DNA of 64,000 nucleotides. Source: Fen-1254 sp963778945 (GTDB lineage: Bacteria > Bacteroidota > Ignavibacteria > UBA10030). This document shows, piece by piece, positions 44,031 through 54,460 of this stretch; within the stretch, counting starts at the first letter, position 1; each line of letters starts with the position of its first letter. The translations under genes were made by a program, and so were the position numbers. Below the pieces are notes generated by a model that did no database searches, was not told the DNA's origin, and worked only from the letters and a program-made list of their open reading frames with translations. The stretch spans positions 1 to 64,000 of the forward strand of contig CAVZWL010000007.1 of NCBI GenBank assembly GCA_963778945.1, in the 5' to 3' direction.

Positions 44031-45914
44031 TCAATGAAGGGTCTGGATCATGGACAAGTATGTCTCGGCACCGATGGCATGGTAGAAGGGGACACCCCAC
44101 ACCTCCTGAGTATTCCATTCTACGGCATTCGATGCCTCCATGTAGGGAGTATCGTCCAGTCTTCCGACGAATCCGTCTACCGTAGCGTCGGGGATTCGGT
44201 AATTCACGAACGATCCGATGACAGGATGCCTAAATCCTATGCCGGTAAAGAGACAAAGGCCTGTTGTGTTATGACCTGTTGCCCATTGAATTAATTTCTC
44301 GCTCTCGTCGCGATAAAGATCTTTTTTCCAGAGGAAAGCAGCCCGTGCCAGGAGATAAGCGTGGTGCATAAGAACAGCGTCAGTTCCGTGCACCATCTCA
44401 GCGGAATTAAGCGGGCTTATAAATGTTCGAATAACATTGCCTGCACCGGCATCGCGGAACGTGACTTCATCGGAGTGCAGCGGTTTGACAAATACCCCGT
44501 ACGGTGTAACAAAAAACGGATTGCTGCTGGCATCTCTTAATAAGTAATTCTCGATATACCGTTGCACAGCAGATCCTGTCCGTTTTGTCAGGTCGGCCAT
44601 ACCGGGAATGTCAAGTTCGCACACTCGAAGCAGCGCCATTGCCGGTTCTGCATTCCATACGATGCTGCGGTATCCGTCAGTTTTTCCTTTCTCATAAAAA
44701 TATCCGCTTAATCGATAATCGCCGGTTTCCTGGCGGCTCATGAGCTCGTTTGCAAACTCTTCGATCTCTTCACCCTTGACCTGTGCGAGTCCGGATGCGT
44801 ACAATTCACATGCTGCGAGCAGCTCCTCAGCGACAAACAATGTTCTTCCGTCATGCTGCGCCTTCCGGCTGTATTTCCATCCCAGTTCGGCCAGGTACTG
44901 GCATTTGAAGGCATCAGCAGTGTCAAGGACTCTCGAAGCAAACACCTGATTGCGGATAAAAAGGAACTGGCAGAGCGGGTTGTAGGTTGTCCGTATCTTT
45001 CTCTCGGTCCCGTTTTTTTTATTGTTGCTCTGCGCTTCTCCCGAGCCCAGGCACCCGGCATGGTTTTCACACCACCAATCGTCCGGATATTTTTTTCCTC
45101 CGCGCAGTGAGCCGCTCCCGATATCTTCATAAACCCTTCCATCCGGGGTGATCATTGCGTGAAAGAACTTATTTCCCCATCTGATTTCATCCAGTGCAGC
45201 GTTCCTGTATGCAGGGCCGGCATGTTGCGCAATCAGAGTAAGGGCTTCGATATGCGAACTCGTTTGCGATATCCACTTACGGAAATCTCCGGCGTCATTC
45301 CAGCCGCCGGCAGCGGGTACATATGACCCATCGGTATCGAGGACGCCGTCGTCCGCGTTTTCGACCGGCCGTATTCCGGGTGTCTCGATACCCGATCGCT
45401 GACAGTACAGATAATTCAGATAACTGCGGATAAGGTGGTTATACGGATTGTTTTCGATCACGAACGGAGTCGTAAAACCGTATTCAGTTTCAATCTGGTA
45501 TATTCCCGGCTTTACGAACGCCGTAAAATCACCCTGCCAAAATGTGCCCCATCTGGTTGTGATTTTTTTCAATATTCCCCGATATGCAGAGACACCGGAG
45601 TCCTGCCCGATATATTTTCCTTTGTCAATATCGATAGGCCAGTCAAAGAACGCGCCAGTCCAGGCTTTCGGCAGATGCTGTTCTCGTTTCATACGTGAGA
45701 GGAGATGATCGACATAGAAAGGAATTTCATCAGGAAGCGTCGAATCGCAAGCTGCCGGCAGGAGTGTAACAGTCTTTGGGCCTTGTACACGAAAACCGAG
45801 CTGCGAAGTTACGAGAGTCGGGCGATCAACATACGTCTTGAGCGCCTGCTGTGCTGCGGTCGGGCCGGTCGATGTTATGCCAACGATGGTTAAAACAATC
45901 AATGTTCTTTTCAT
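44031..45914 (-). CDS. Glycoside hydrolase family 9 (endoglucanase-like)
   Basis: 627 residues. Signal peptide MKRTLIVLTIVGITSTGPTA; an Ig-like N-terminal domain (TSQLGFRVQGPKTVTLLP) is followed by the (alpha/alpha)6 barrel. GGWNDAGDFRKWISQTSSH is the GH9 catalytic-base region with two Asp. The C-terminus keeps FTGIGFRHPVIGSF and YMEASNAVEWNTQEVWG, where the final Glu before the end matches the catalytic acid position. It lacks a T9SS domain, unlike the other glycosidase, so it is likely periplasmic or secreted differently. Probably cleaves beta-1,4-glucans or related oligosaccharides. Confidence 0.8.
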   Translation of the reverse strand: MKRTLIVLTIVGITSTGPTAAQQALKTYVDRPTLVTSQLGFRVQGPKTVTLLPAACDSTLPDEIPFYVDHLLSRMKREQHLPKAWTGAFFDWPIDIDKGKYIGQDSGVSAYRGILKKITTRWGTFWQGDFTAFVKPGIYQIETEYGFTTPFVIENNPYNHLIRSYLNYLYCQRSGIETPGIRPVENADDGVLDTDGSYVPAAGGWNDAGDFRKWISQTSSHIEALTLIAQHAGPAYRNAALDEIRWGNKFFHAMITPDGRVYEDIGSGSLRGGKKYPDDWWCENHAGCLGSGEAQSNNKKNGTERKIRTTYNPLCQFLFIRNQVFASRVLDTADAFKCQYLAELGWKYSRKAQHDGRTLFVAEELLAACELYASGLAQVKGEEIEEFANELMSRQETGDYRLSGYFYEKGKTDGYRSIVWNAEPAMALLRVCELDIPGMADLTKRTGSAVQRYIENYLLRDASSNPFFVTPYGVFVKPLHSDEVTFRDAGAGNVIRTFISPLNSAEMVHGTDAVLMHHAYLLARAAFLWKKDLYRDESEKLIQWATGHNTTGLCLFTGIGFRHPVIGSFVNYRIPDATVDGFVGRLDDTPYMEASNAVEWNTQEVWGVPFYHAIGAETYLSMIQTLH

Positions 45915-46669
45915 ACAAAACTCCTTCGTTCATGAACGCTGCATCGAATTCCATGTATCTGTTATTGAATTTTGATTTACAACGGCTGCTTGTTTTGCCA
46001 GCTCCAGACATATGCAGGAAAATTTTTATACGACATGTTCGATACAATCCATCTGCAAGAAGATTGTATTTGAAAGACGGAATAAACGAAGATATTCAGC
46101 CGGTGGACGTCATAACCTGAAAATAATCGCGATTTCATTGTCTGTTTGTTGAGCTTCTTCGTATGCAGAAATGATACGTCAAATATGCAGCGATGTCAAG
46201 CCTCGCCCTTCCGGTTCAGCGGCGATTACTACATGCAGAAACAGCATGCATTTTGTTAAAGGAAGGTATGAATATTAAGAGAAGATGAGTAAAACGTTTC
46301 CTCTGCGGGATTTTGTTTTTGAATTGCTTCAAAGACGGCGGTTCGCTATATTTGTGCAGGTTTTTTGTTTTCAAGGCTGCCGGGTGATTATCCATTGATC
46401 CGTATTTGACAGCATCTGCATCCGGCACAAATGACGTCAAATTGTCGTTGAGCAAGCATTGAAAAGTTACTCTTAATTTGCAGACCGTAGACTCGATCCC
46501 TGCAGGGTCCACAAAAAATGACCAACCTCAAAGATCTTTCCTTCATTCCTCACAGGTGCATTCTCATGAAAGCCCATGCACAGAATGTCAGCCAGTTTTG
46601 CCGTTTCAGTACGGGCATTTCCATATTTTCTGCATTGATGAAAGAGCATCGCAAAACCCCAGATCGCTC
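45915..46669. other. 755-nt region without a supported gene
   Basis: The frame open from 46478 into the glycosyltransferase gene has no membrane or family pattern before 46670 and is taken as chance. No RNA motif or repeat array is recognised. The GH9 promoter must lie here on the bottom strand. Confidence 0.4.
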
Positions 46670-48181
46670 ATGAAGACGAATGATTTGACCGGAAATATAC
46701 AAAACGGCGGAATTCGACTCATAAAAATCTTTCTTGCTTTTTGTTCAATCGTATTCATCGGCATGTACCTTGTCGTCGGCTTTCATCGGCTTTTCTATCC
46801 ATTTGAACTTGAATGGATGGAAGGCGAGATGCTTGATCATGTCCGAAGGATTATCGCGGGTCAGAGTCTTTATGTTCGGCCGTCTGTGGAATTTGTACCG
46901 TCTATTTATCCGCCGTTATATTTTTATTTGGGCGCAATTGCAGCTCATGCCTTCGGAATGGGATTCTTTCCGCTGCGGCTTATTTCCTACGTTTCCTCGT
47001 GCGGGTGTTTTGTGCTTATTTTTCTTTTGGTGCGGAAGGAGACAAAATCCGCCTTATGTGCTCTTTTTTCCGCGGGTTTGTTTGCTGCGGCCTATAGAAT
47101 CGGCGGCGCCTGGCTGGATGTTGCAAGAGTGGATTCTCTTTTTCTTTTTTTTGTTTTGTTCAGCGCGTATATACTCCGTTACTATAATACTGCGGTGCCG
47201 TTGTTCTGTGCCGGATTTCTTCTTTTTTTGGCATTCTTGACCAAACAAACGGGCATGATCTTTATCTTCACTATGGCGCTCTACTGTTTTCTTTATCTGC
47301 CGGGTTGGAAAAAAATTGTCCTTCCTCTAACGGCTTTAGCGTGCATTGTCATAAGCACGCTGCTGTTCAATGCGGCAAGCGGCGGCTGGTACAGTTATTA
47401 CGTTTTTCAATTGCCGGGAAGGTACTCAGTCTCAATGCGTCATTTTGCTTCATTTTGGATGAACGATTTTTCTTGGATAGGACCTGCATATGTTCTCACG
47501 CTGCTATTCTGTTATACGCTCTTTCGGAAGTTGACAATATCCAGAAACGGTTTTTATATCCTTTTTTTATTCGGCATGATGATGGTCTCCTGTTCTGCCA
47601 GAATTCATGTGGGCGGCTACGAGAATGATCTTATCCCGGCATTTGCCGCCATAAGCGTTCTTTTTGGCCTTGCTCTTCAAGAATTCTTCAATTCTGGGAA
47701 TGCTCAATCGGCATTCTTCGGGAACATGAAGATATCTTATTTCGCAGGTCTTGCAGGTTGTATGCAATTTCTTTTGCTCATCTATAATCCTCTCGATCAA
47801 ATTCCTTCGCAGCGGGACAGGGATGCAGGAGAATACATCCTCGGATTGGTTAAAGAATACAAAGGAGACGTTTTTATTCCTTCTCATGGCTATCTTTCAG
47901 CGATGACGGGTAAAAAGAACTTTGCACACTGGATGGCTATCGAAGATATTTATCACAGCAGAGATGATAGCGCCATCAAGAGCCTTCAAGAAGAATTTCG
48001 TTATGCATTCTCGACTAAGAAATTTGACGCAATTATTATCGATAATGATGCTTCCGATTTGGAACGTGAAATGCTGAAAACATATTCCTGTGCATCGAGG
48101 ATTTTTAACGCTCATGATGTCTTTTTTCCTGTCACAGGATTTAAAACGCGTCCTGAATTAATATATAAAGCACTGCCGTAG
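46670..48181 (+). CDS. GT39-like (ArnT/PMT-type) membrane glycosyltransferase
   Basis: About 503 residues from ATG 46670, after CGCTC but no clear Shine-Dalgarno. Nine or more hydrophobic helices are visible. The first loop has FELEWMEGEMLDHVRRIIAGQSLYVRPS, where the acidic EW..GE motif fits GT-C fold enzymes using polyprenyl-phosphate sugars (DxD or DE-type site). A soluble C-terminal domain (SHGYLSAMTGKKNFAHWMAIED) lies outside. It probably transfers a sugar to lipid or protein on the periplasmic side. Followed 33 nt later by a second related enzyme. Confidence 0.72.
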   Translation: MKTNDLTGNIQNGGIRLIKIFLAFCSIVFIGMYLVVGFHRLFYPFELEWMEGEMLDHVRRIIAGQSLYVRPSVEFVPSIYPPLYFYLGAIAAHAFGMGFFPLRLISYVSSCGCFVLIFLLVRKETKSALCALFSAGLFAAAYRIGGAWLDVARVDSLFLFFVLFSAYILRYYNTAVPLFCAGFLLFLAFLTKQTGMIFIFTMALYCFLYLPGWKKIVLPLTALACIVISTLLFNAASGGWYSYYVFQLPGRYSVSMRHFASFWMNDFSWIGPAYVLTLLFCYTLFRKLTISRNGFYILFLFGMMMVSCSARIHVGGYENDLIPAFAAISVLFGLALQEFFNSGNAQSAFFGNMKISYFAGLAGCMQFLLLIYNPLDQIPSQRDRDAGEYILGLVKEYKGDVFIPSHGYLSAMTGKKNFAHWMAIEDIYHSRDDSAIKSLQEEFRYAFSTKKFDAIIIDNDASDLEREMLKTYSCASRIFNAHDVFFPVTGFKTRPELIYKALP

Positions 48182-48214
48182 AGCGGGAACTGCTTCAATC
48201 GCCACAGCTTAAGA

Positions 48215-50194
48215 ATGCGTGTACGTATGACGACAAAACTGAGTTCAATATTATTGCTGCTTCTTATCGCTGCTGCCGCGATGTCCCTTTATGGTTTTAT
48301 CCAGCAAAACCGGATACAAAACGGCGCATACCTGTTTGCATTCGATGATGCATGGATTCATTTACAATACGCAAAAAATATTGCCGCCTATGGAAGTTTT
48401 TCGTTTTTTAAAAATGCCGAATCGTCGTCAGGGTCGACATCGCCTCTCTACACAATTTTGTTAGCCGTTGTGTGGCATTTGTCTGCAAATAAAATAGTGC
48501 TCAGCAATATCATGGGCTGTGCAGGATTGTGTCTTGGGGGATGGTTCTTTTTCAAACTTGCGAGATTCTTCTATCCGGGCCAGCCGGTGCTGGCATTAGG
48601 CGGATCAGCTCTTCTGATGTTCGAGCCGCATTTGCAGTGTATCGCCGTTTCCGGGATGGAAACGACGCTGTTTATTGCACTGCTTCTGATGGTGTGGTAC
48701 TTTCATCTTGTACGCCGTCCCATAATGTTCGGTGTCGCCGGCGGATTGTCGGTGTGGTGCAGGCCTGAAGCCGTTATCTTTCTCTGTATTCTTCTCGGCG
48801 TCAGTATGTATGAGCGGTATTTTCTGAAGGAAAAAACAAAACACGTCTCAGCGATATCGCCATCAGAGCAGCGGCGATTCCTGCAGCCGGCACTTATCAT
48901 TTGCGGTTTTGTCATTGCATATTGTTTGTTCAATTATATCCTATCAAAAACATTGCTGCCGAATACATTTGCTGCAAAGGGAAAATATTATGAATCGATG
49001 ACGCTTATCTTTCCGAAATGGGCATGGGAATTTGTCAGCGAAGCCGCAAGCCCGATTTTTCTTTTGTCGGCATTGATCGGGGTGCTTTTTCTTGTGTTTT
49101 CTATTAAACACCGGCGATCGATAGACCTTTTGCCTGCGCTGATATGGATTCTTTTGCTGTACCTGGCTTATTGGTTTTATCTTCCCCGGGTTTATCAAAA
49201 CGGACGTTATCTTATGCCGTCGCTGCCGTTCATTATTCTCCTCGCTTTAGAAGGCATCCATCGGATCATTCTTCTGCTTCAAAAGATTGAACGGCGGAAA
49301 TTATCTGTCGTGCTTGAAGGTGTTGTTGTTGTCGTTATTCTGTGCGGCGGTTTATGGACCGAGATAAGGGCGATTCCGCGCTATAGAACTGATGTATGCA
49401 ATTCAGGTCATTATACACTGCAAAGGCAGATCAGGGCGGCTGTTTGGATAAAGGATAACCTTCCCGCAGATGCCGTTATTGCTGCACACGATGTCGGCGC
49501 TCTGGGATACTATTCTGATCGCAAGATTGTAGATATGATCGGTCTCATTACGCCTGGTGCGATTCCGTATATCCATGATAAAAACCAATTGCTCGCATGG
49601 ATGTCAAGAGAGCATGTAACACATATTGCAGCATTTCGCGATTGGTTCGATGTCGATCGGCGAAATCCCGTTTTTCAAACAAACGAACTTTTTCCCCAAA
49701 TTATGGAAATATGTGCTTTGGATTCGGTCCCTGATTTTATCAATCCGGTCGCGTGCACGAATATGAACACCGACATTCTCGATCTGATGAGACAGGGAAA
49801 TTATGCGCGGGCAAAGCAATTGGCCTCATCGGCTGTGGCTCAATTTCCGCAATCTTCAAGGTCATGGGCGTTACTGAGTATTATTTCCAACGCCCTCGGT
49901 GAGTTCAGCACAGGCCGGGAAGCATTGCACGCTGCACAAATTCTTAATCCCTCAGGATATTATATCGCATATGCTGATGGTGTATCATCATTTTACCTCG
50001 GGCAATGCGACGATGCCGTTAAAAAATTAAAGACGGCTGTAAAAATCAATCCTCATTTCCCGCTGCCGTTTATCTATCTTGCTTTTGCCGAAGAAGAAAT
50101 GAAGCATGATACTCTGCAAAGCAAAATATACCGGGAACAATTTGACTCGCTGTTCGTTGCTGCAAATCAGTTTACCGGACGTCAAATTCACTAG
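48215..50194 (+). CDS. GT39/PMT-like membrane glycosyltransferase with TPR-like C-terminus
   Basis: 659 residues. TM1 (LLLLLIAAAAMSLYGFI) precedes the first external loop with FAFDDAWIHLQYAKNIAAYG (the acidic motif of GT-C glycosyltransferases) and SSSGSTSPLYTILLA. Around ten helices follow. From about residue 555 helical repeats of TPR type appear (ARAKQLASSAVAQFPQSSRSWALLS, GREALHAAQILNPSGYY, AVKKLKTAVKINPHFPLPF), which could bind partner proteins. Same strand and close to the preceding GT gene, so both probably act on one envelope glycan. Substrate unknown. Confidence 0.72.
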   Translation: MRVRMTTKLSSILLLLLIAAAAMSLYGFIQQNRIQNGAYLFAFDDAWIHLQYAKNIAAYGSFSFFKNAESSSGSTSPLYTILLAVVWHLSANKIVLSNIMGCAGLCLGGWFFFKLARFFYPGQPVLALGGSALLMFEPHLQCIAVSGMETTLFIALLLMVWYFHLVRRPIMFGVAGGLSVWCRPEAVIFLCILLGVSMYERYFLKEKTKHVSAISPSEQRRFLQPALIICGFVIAYCLFNYILSKTLLPNTFAAKGKYYESMTLIFPKWAWEFVSEAASPIFLLSALIGVLFLVFSIKHRRSIDLLPALIWILLLYLAYWFYLPRVYQNGRYLMPSLPFIILLALEGIHRIILLLQKIERRKLSVVLEGVVVVVILCGGLWTEIRAIPRYRTDVCNSGHYTLQRQIRAAVWIKDNLPADAVIAAHDVGALGYYSDRKIVDMIGLITPGAIPYIHDKNQLLAWMSREHVTHIAAFRDWFDVDRRNPVFQTNELFPQIMEICALDSVPDFINPVACTNMNTDILDLMRQGNYARAKQLASSAVAQFPQSSRSWALLSIISNALGEFSTGREALHAAQILNPSGYYIAYADGVSSFYLGQCDDAVKKLKTAVKINPHFPLPFIYLAFAEEEMKHDTLQSKIYREQFDSLFVAANQFTGRQIH

Positions 50195-50308
50195 CGCCTT
50201 TTTCAAACATTCACGAGCGGCAAACTTCTGCGTCCCGAATCATCGGTACTCTGGAAATTGTAAAGGATATCAGGACGAGCGGATAGAAAAATCCGGACTG
50301 TCTCATAA

Positions 50309-52803
50309 TTACTTGATATCTACAGCCTCTTTTAGTTTAATATCTCTTGAAGAACTGCCTATCAATATTTCATATTTCCCGGGGTCGGTAGTCCAATCTT
50401 TCTTATCGGTACTATAATAAGCAAAAGCATTGTTATCGATATTCATCTCTACATTTACTGTCTCGCCTGCTTTTAATAATATTTTCCTGAATGCTTTCAA
50501 TTCTTTAGGCGCCCTCTCAATTTTCGGATCAACAGCGCTCACATATAATTGAACAACTTCGGCTCCGTTACGGCTGCCTGTATTTCCCAGGGTGAATGAA
50601 ATTTTAAAATAATCTTTATTCCCTTTTGCAAGAGCTTGAACTTTTAAATCTTTATACTCAAAATTCGTATACGACAGGCCATAGCCAAATGGATATAAAG
50701 GTTCAATATTTTTAGCGTCAAAGTGCCTGTAACCGACAAAAATGCCGTCGGAATATTCTGAAATGCTGTCCTGCGCTTTATAAGTTTTAAAGGCAGAGCA
50801 GTCTTCCCAGCGCTTTGGGAATGTTATTGGCAATTTGCCCGAAGGATTATAATTGCCTAAGATCACATCGGCAGCAGCATTTCCTATTTCTTCACCTGCA
50901 AACCAGGTTTCTAGTATCCCTGCTGCCTTCTCATTCCAGCCATTCATTAAAACCGGCGATCCCGTAGTAAGGATAACAACAGTATTTTTATTCGCTTTTA
51001 TGACTTCCTCAATCAATTCATCCTGATTCTGAGGCAAAACAAGGTTATCTCTATCTTTTCCTTCGGTTTCATACTGATCTGAAGTACCGACAAAAAGCAA
51101 CACAGCATCCGAATTCGCAGCGGCATGAACGGCCTGCTTAAAGAAGTCGTCATCTGTACTCCGCCACGACAATTTGGCGATTGCGCTGCCTGTTCCCTGA
51201 TAATATTCAACTTTTAATTTATATTTCTTGCCTGCTTCCAGCTCTGCACGATATGAATTATCGGTGGGTGGGTGTTCCGTCCAGTTGTTGATCAGAAGTG
51301 AATCTTCCAGGTACAGCCGGACCCCGTCATCACTAAGGAAATTCAAATCATAAATTCCGGTTTTTGGAACCTGTAAAAATCCCGTCCATCGTCACTGAAA
51401 AATGTTCTCTCGGAAAGTCTTCTTTGGGAGATTTTGATCCCCAGTCGAAATCTATTTTTTCATCGTTTCGTGTAAAGGCGGGCCGGCCTTCAAGATTTTG
51501 GTTGTTAAAATACTCTCCCTGTAGACCTTCACCATCACCGGAGGGTAATAAGAAATATTTTGATTCGACAGCTTTTCCATTAAATCCGAGATTGATTCCC
51601 GGAGCATAATTTATTTTTACCATGCTTCCAATTTTATTTTGCAATGCCTGCAGCGGGCTGATCGAATAAAGAGGCGTTACCTCGGAGCTTCCTCCTCCTC
51701 CTGTTCTTGCGATAGCCGCATTTGGGCCGATAACGGCTATTGATTTAAGTTTATTTTTGTCGAGCGGAAGAATTCCATCGTTTTTTAAAAGAACAATTCC
51801 CTCCCGGGCTAATTGTAAAGAAATGTCCCGGTTTTCTTTTGTGTTTAATAAACCGGCATCTTCTTTCCGCGGGTGTTCAAATAGACCGAGCTTAAAAATG
51901 ACGGTTAATATTCGTCTGACTTTATCGTTCAAAGTTTGCTCGCTGACGATGCCGTTTTTAAATGCATCGCTTAAAGTTTTGTTATTTAGATATTCACCGG
52001 TAGGCATTTCAAGATCAAGCCCCCCGTTTGCCGTAGGGATGGAACTATGAACTGCGCCCCAGTCCGACATGACTATTCCGGCAAATTTCCATTCATCTTT
52101 TAATTTTGTTTTAAGGAGATAATCATTTTCGCTGCAGTAATGGCCGTTTAATTTATTGTATGCAGACATAATCGCCAAAGAATGAGCTTCAGTCACTGCC
52201 GCTTTGAAAGCCGGAAGGTATATTTCATTCAATGCCCGTCTCGCTGATTTTAACATCGACAAATCCTCTTTCATATTCCTGATTATTTACGGCAAAATGC
52301 TTTACTGTTGCCGCAACATTTTCTTTTTGCACACCTTCGATGTAGCTGACTGCTATTCTCGAATCTAAATAAGGATCTTCACCAAAGCTTTCAAAATTTC
52401 TGCCGCCCATAGGCAGCCTTGCAATATTCACACAAGGACCTAAAATCACATCACGCCCGTGTGCTTTTAGTTCTCTTCCGATAGCGGAACCCAATTGGCC
52501 GACGAGCGCTGTATCCCATGATGCTGCAGCGCCGATGCCTGCTGCAAACGCAGATGAAGCATTCCATCGAACGCCAAGCGGTCCATCCGACATTTTTAAT
52601 TCGGGAATGCCAAGCCGCTGGTTCGGCCTTGTTGTAAATCCGGTTCCTCCGAGTATGTCAATCTTTTCTTCGAGAGACATTCGGCTTAACAAATCCTCTA
52701 CGCGTGTTTCAACGGGCAATTTCGGATTTTTATAAGGAAGATTATTTTGGGAATATGAAAGAGACAGAACAGCCGGCAATAAGAAAGCAACATATTTTAT
52801 CAT
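50309..52803 (-). pseudogene. GH3 beta-glucosidase with PA14 insert, two frameshifts
   Basis: Start ATG 52803 follows AGGAG, with a signal peptide ending LSYSQ. The first frame gives the GH3 TIM barrel (KMSDGPLGVRW, KHFAVNNQEYERG). After an extra base near 52239 the second frame continues ALNEIYLPAFK and GIVMSDWGAVHS, whose Asp is the nucleophile, and enters a PA14 domain. After another extra base near 51370 the third gives the end of PA14, GH3-C (VLILTTGSPVLMNG) and a Fn3-like tail. Two 1-nt corrections restore an 830-residue enzyme. The coding DNA is visibly more AT-rich than its neighbours. Confidence 0.85.
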
Positions 52804-53333
52804 ATATTCTCCTGGAACGCTATGCATAGAAGTGCGGTTGCGAAAAAGTATTTCCTTTAATCCATATCATGAGTAAATCAATTTACAAATATTATCTTAT
52901 ATCAAAATCAATTTAAATGCCATAGATAGAGCACCCTTTTTGAGTATATTTTTTAATTCCGTTAAATTGATTAATTATTCTCATTTATCAATCCTATCAT
53001 CAAACTCCGTTGACAAGAATACAGATGTATATTTATTCTGAGCGTCTCTCAAGCACAGTCAAGATGATTCACATCCCCGAATTAACCCAGAACGCGGTTG
53101 CTAAATAGGAGCTTCCCTTGTTTCATAGTCAGTTGTTTCGTAAATTGTAGCGCAATGTAACATTCAAAACACCAACGATTTAAAGTGTCAGACTGGGTAT
53201 TTATGGGGTGTGACCTTCGGCGAGGTTGAATGAGCATGAAGACCGCATCATTAGTGGAAAGAGAATTGCTAAGTAATTGCTAAGTAAATTAGCAATAATG
53301 CGGTTACCAGACCAAAAAATTGGCGATTTTCAT
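52804..53333. other. 530-nt region before the tRNA gene
   Basis: AT-rich, no ORF with support. A tandem ATTGCTAAGTA pair with an inverted TTAGCAA lies at about 53266-53300, just before the tRNA; its significance is unclear. Confidence 0.35.
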
Positions 53334-53408
53334 CGGGACGTGGCGCAGCCCGGCTAGCGCACTTGCTTGGGGTGCAAGGGGTCGCGGGTTCAAATCCCGC
53401 CGTCCCGA
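53334..53408 (+). tRNA. tRNA-Pro (anticodon GGG)
   Basis: The acceptor stem CGGGACG pairs with CGTCCCG, followed by discriminator A. The D-arm GCGC...GCGC, the anticodon stem CTTGC/GCAAG with loop TTGGGGT (anticodon GGG) and the T-arm GCGGG-TTCAAAT-CCCGC all fold. The 3' CCA is not encoded (the next bases are CAA), so it must be added by the CCA enzyme. Confidence 0.95.
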
Positions 53409-53417
53409 CAATAAAAG

Positions 53418-53449
53418 AGCCTGAGATTCAATAGGATCTCTGGCTTTTT
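53418..53449 (+). terminator. Intrinsic terminator of the tRNA-Pro gene
   Basis: AGCCTGAGAT / ATCTCTGGCT form a 10-bp stem with one mismatch and an 8-nt loop, followed by TTTTT. Placed 10 nt after the tRNA. Confidence 0.85.
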
Positions 53450-54460
53450 CATTTCCTATAGCTCTTCAGTAGAAAAACCAAAATTACGCTGCTAACGTAT
53501 TTGCCGACAGCGAAATCCCTCTTAAAAAAGTCGGCAAACGTGGAATTAATGCATGGAACCGAAATCACCGCGTTTACAATGATCATCCAGTCGATGACTG
53601 TTAAACATCGGAAGAGTTTCTGCTCCAGTAAAGTTCACACCGCCTAACTTCACGAGCACGAACGATTTCCTCGGTTCATTAAGCGACAGCGAAATGACCG
53701 TCCTGAATGATCGAACAGACGGCTATCAGATGAAAGAAATATCCGCACGGACATCTATGAGCCAATCGCGTATCCCCGCTATTCGACAATCCCTCCCAGA
53801 AAAAACCGCTGCATACCTTTCACGGTGAGAGAAGAGCATGGGTGCGTAATCTTCTTTGCCGGCGGAGTTTAGACTATTTGGTTTATTTGTTTTTTTTATT
53901 GAGACCGGCCCTTGAAAGAATCTACCTATAAGCTGCTCTATACCGGCAATATCTCAAGCTTTGCCGATAAATATTAGACGATCATACTGTGCTTCATTAA
54001 ATTTTAATGAATCATTTTAATGGAAAATAATCAAAAGGGAAATTTGGAATGAAACATTCAAAAGAAAGTATTCGTTTAGGAAGATTTGAATTCTTAGCGA
54101 TGAATAATCCTCTTAGGCGATGGCGATGGAAACACCAGGAAAATCTGGGGAACCACATTCCTAAGTGCTGATTATGAAACAAAGATTCGTAAACTCCAGT
54201 GGCGGCTCGGTTACAGCCGGCTGGCCGAAGGCGCCTCTTTTGAAAAGAGGTAGAAATAATCAATACTTTGCTGCTACATAAACCACGCGATAATAATATG
54301 GTTATTGGTCATCGCTCAAACGGACATAGCGAATAAGAGCCCCTCTGCAGTAAATTCATGAATCACCAAAGGCAAGAGCGGCGTATGGAAGGTATGGCGC
54401 AATGGTGCTTTACTTATTAATGAAATGTTCATACGTTATGCACTAGACAAAAGGTATTTC
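53450..54460. other. Gene-decay or noncoding region after the tRNA
   Basis: About 1 kb without an intact gene. TTGCCGAC (53501) and GTCGGCAA (53530) form a hairpin, and CCTCTTTT-G-AAAAGAGG (54234-54250) another. Open stretches without starts (for example 53631-53826, containing VKFTPPNFTSTNDFLGSLSD) look like remains of coding DNA, but no family is recognised. The position next to a tRNA would suit an old integration site, yet no repeated tRNA 3' end was found in the window. Confidence 0.3.
54049..54171 (+). pseudogene. Possible N-terminal fragment of a class I SAM methyltransferase
   Basis: ATG 54049 opens a 40-codon frame with ESIRLGRFEFLAMNNPLRRW, reminiscent of the N-terminus that precedes the SAM-binding GxGxG in some class I methyltransferases. 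It stops at TGA 54171 and no downstream frame supplies the GxG motif. Most simply a truncated gene remnant; the family call is from remembered similarity. Confidence 0.3.

Noticed and set aside
46478..46669. N-terminal extension of the glycosyltransferase gene
   Set aside because: Polar, Cys/His/Gln-rich stretch with no fold-like pattern ahead of the first membrane helix; ATG 46670 is a better start.
53334..54460. Genomic island integrated at tRNA-Pro
   Set aside because: No integrase and no duplicated tRNA 3' segment were found in the window; only decay-like sequence is seen.
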